Shown piece by piece: positions 63,885 through 64,000 of a DNA stretch of 64,000 nt. Below the pieces are notes generated by a model. It was not told the DNA's origin and made no database searches. It worked only from the letters and a program-made list of their open reading frames with translations. This DNA comes from Cypionkella sp049896245 (GTDB lineage: Bacteria > Pseudomonadota > Alphaproteobacteria > Rhodobacterales > Rhodobacteraceae): contig NZ_JAFCTX010000021.1 of the NCBI RefSeq assembly GCF_049896245.1, positions 16,342 through 80,341 of the forward strand, read 5' to 3'. The position numbers and the translations under genes were made by a program. The first letter of the stretch is position 1. Each line of letters begins with the position of its first letter.

Positions 63885-64000
63885 GAGCAAGTCACCTTCA
63901 ATCGGGACCATATCCTGCGGCTTTGAAGTAGTTTCTGCATTCCTGGCTATGGAATAGATCGCAGACTGCACCGACGGCGGTCCAGAGGGCTTGGTACGTT
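63885..64000 (-). mobile_element. End of an IS630-family insertion element (partial)
   Basis: The minus strand from 63999 reads TYQALWTAVGAVCDL, then FHSQECRNYFKAAGYGPD, with a stop at 63898-63900. This ending (ECRNYF..AGY) is the C-terminus of IS630-type DDE transposases. Ten to fifteen bases after the stop lies GTGACTTGCTC followed by TA at 63883-63884, where the thiolase frame begins; IS630 elements insert at TA. The rest of the element lies beyond the window. Confidence 0.75.

Overview
The window looks like a chromosomal segment from an alphaproteobacterium, most probably Rhodobacterales (Rhodobacter/Paracoccaceae type). This rests on the GC-rich sequence, the family resemblance of many products (PncB, DgoKA, an ECF41 sigma factor, the YfhM/PbpC pair) and intergenic hairpin modules of a kind I associate with that order. 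I ran no searches, so all family names come from reading motifs. I saw no rRNA, tRNA, CRISPR array or replication origin.

Layout. (1) 1-9206 is an iron-siderophore uptake locus: a minus-strand run of TonB-dependent receptor, exporter-fold ABC protein, siderophore-interacting reductase and FhuC/FhuD/FhuB-type transporter, with an AraC-type DNA-binding protein and a plus-strand exbB-exbD-tonB set. The receptor, fhuB and tonB are all broken, while neighbouring genes are intact. (2) 9251-10880 is an ECF41 sigma-factor locus: a good match to the ECF41 promoter, a decayed NAD(P)-binding epimerase-like gene, a carboxymuconolactone-decarboxylase-family gene and the sigma factor. (3) 11073-15422 is an RND efflux pair. 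(4) 15634-23905 holds mixed housekeeping genes: formaldehyde-activating Gfa, a CPA2 antiporter, a YcaQ-like DNA repair protein, a PEP-mutase-superfamily enzyme, a MuiA-like secreted protein, a class III aminotransferase and a TPR protein. (5) 24008-28161 is a segment bounded by two 64-bp inverted repeats. It carries an unusual ATP-grasp protein, an Xre/cupin regulator and a flavin/Fe-S oxidoreductase. (6) 28321-38327 holds asd, two MFS carriers, a GH13 glucosidase, and a galactose/galactonate block made of a dead GH42 beta-galactosidase, a lactonase, dgoA, dgoK and a divergent IclR regulator with a candidate operator. (7) 38348-43600 holds trhO and the NAD-salvage genes pncA and pncB, with a hybrid histidine kinase between them. 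(8) 43597-52979 holds an APH-fold kinase, arfB, a candidate 18-codon ORF, yhhQ, an MFS-mepA-esterase overlapping run, a thioesterase, yggT, recQ and yaaA. (9) 52976-63189 holds a hybrid histidine kinase split by an in-frame amber codon, followed by a large alpha-2-macroglobulin with its penicillin-binding protein 1C partner. (10) At the right edge a thiolase gene is cut by the end of an IS630-type element.

The strongest observations are concentrated decay of the iron locus, the ECF41 promoter, the inverted-repeat pair around the ATP-grasp/oxidoreductase segment, the amber-split kinase and the IS junction. I found nothing I could defend as a wholly new system. The inverted-repeat segment and the small ORF at 45093-45149 are the best leads.
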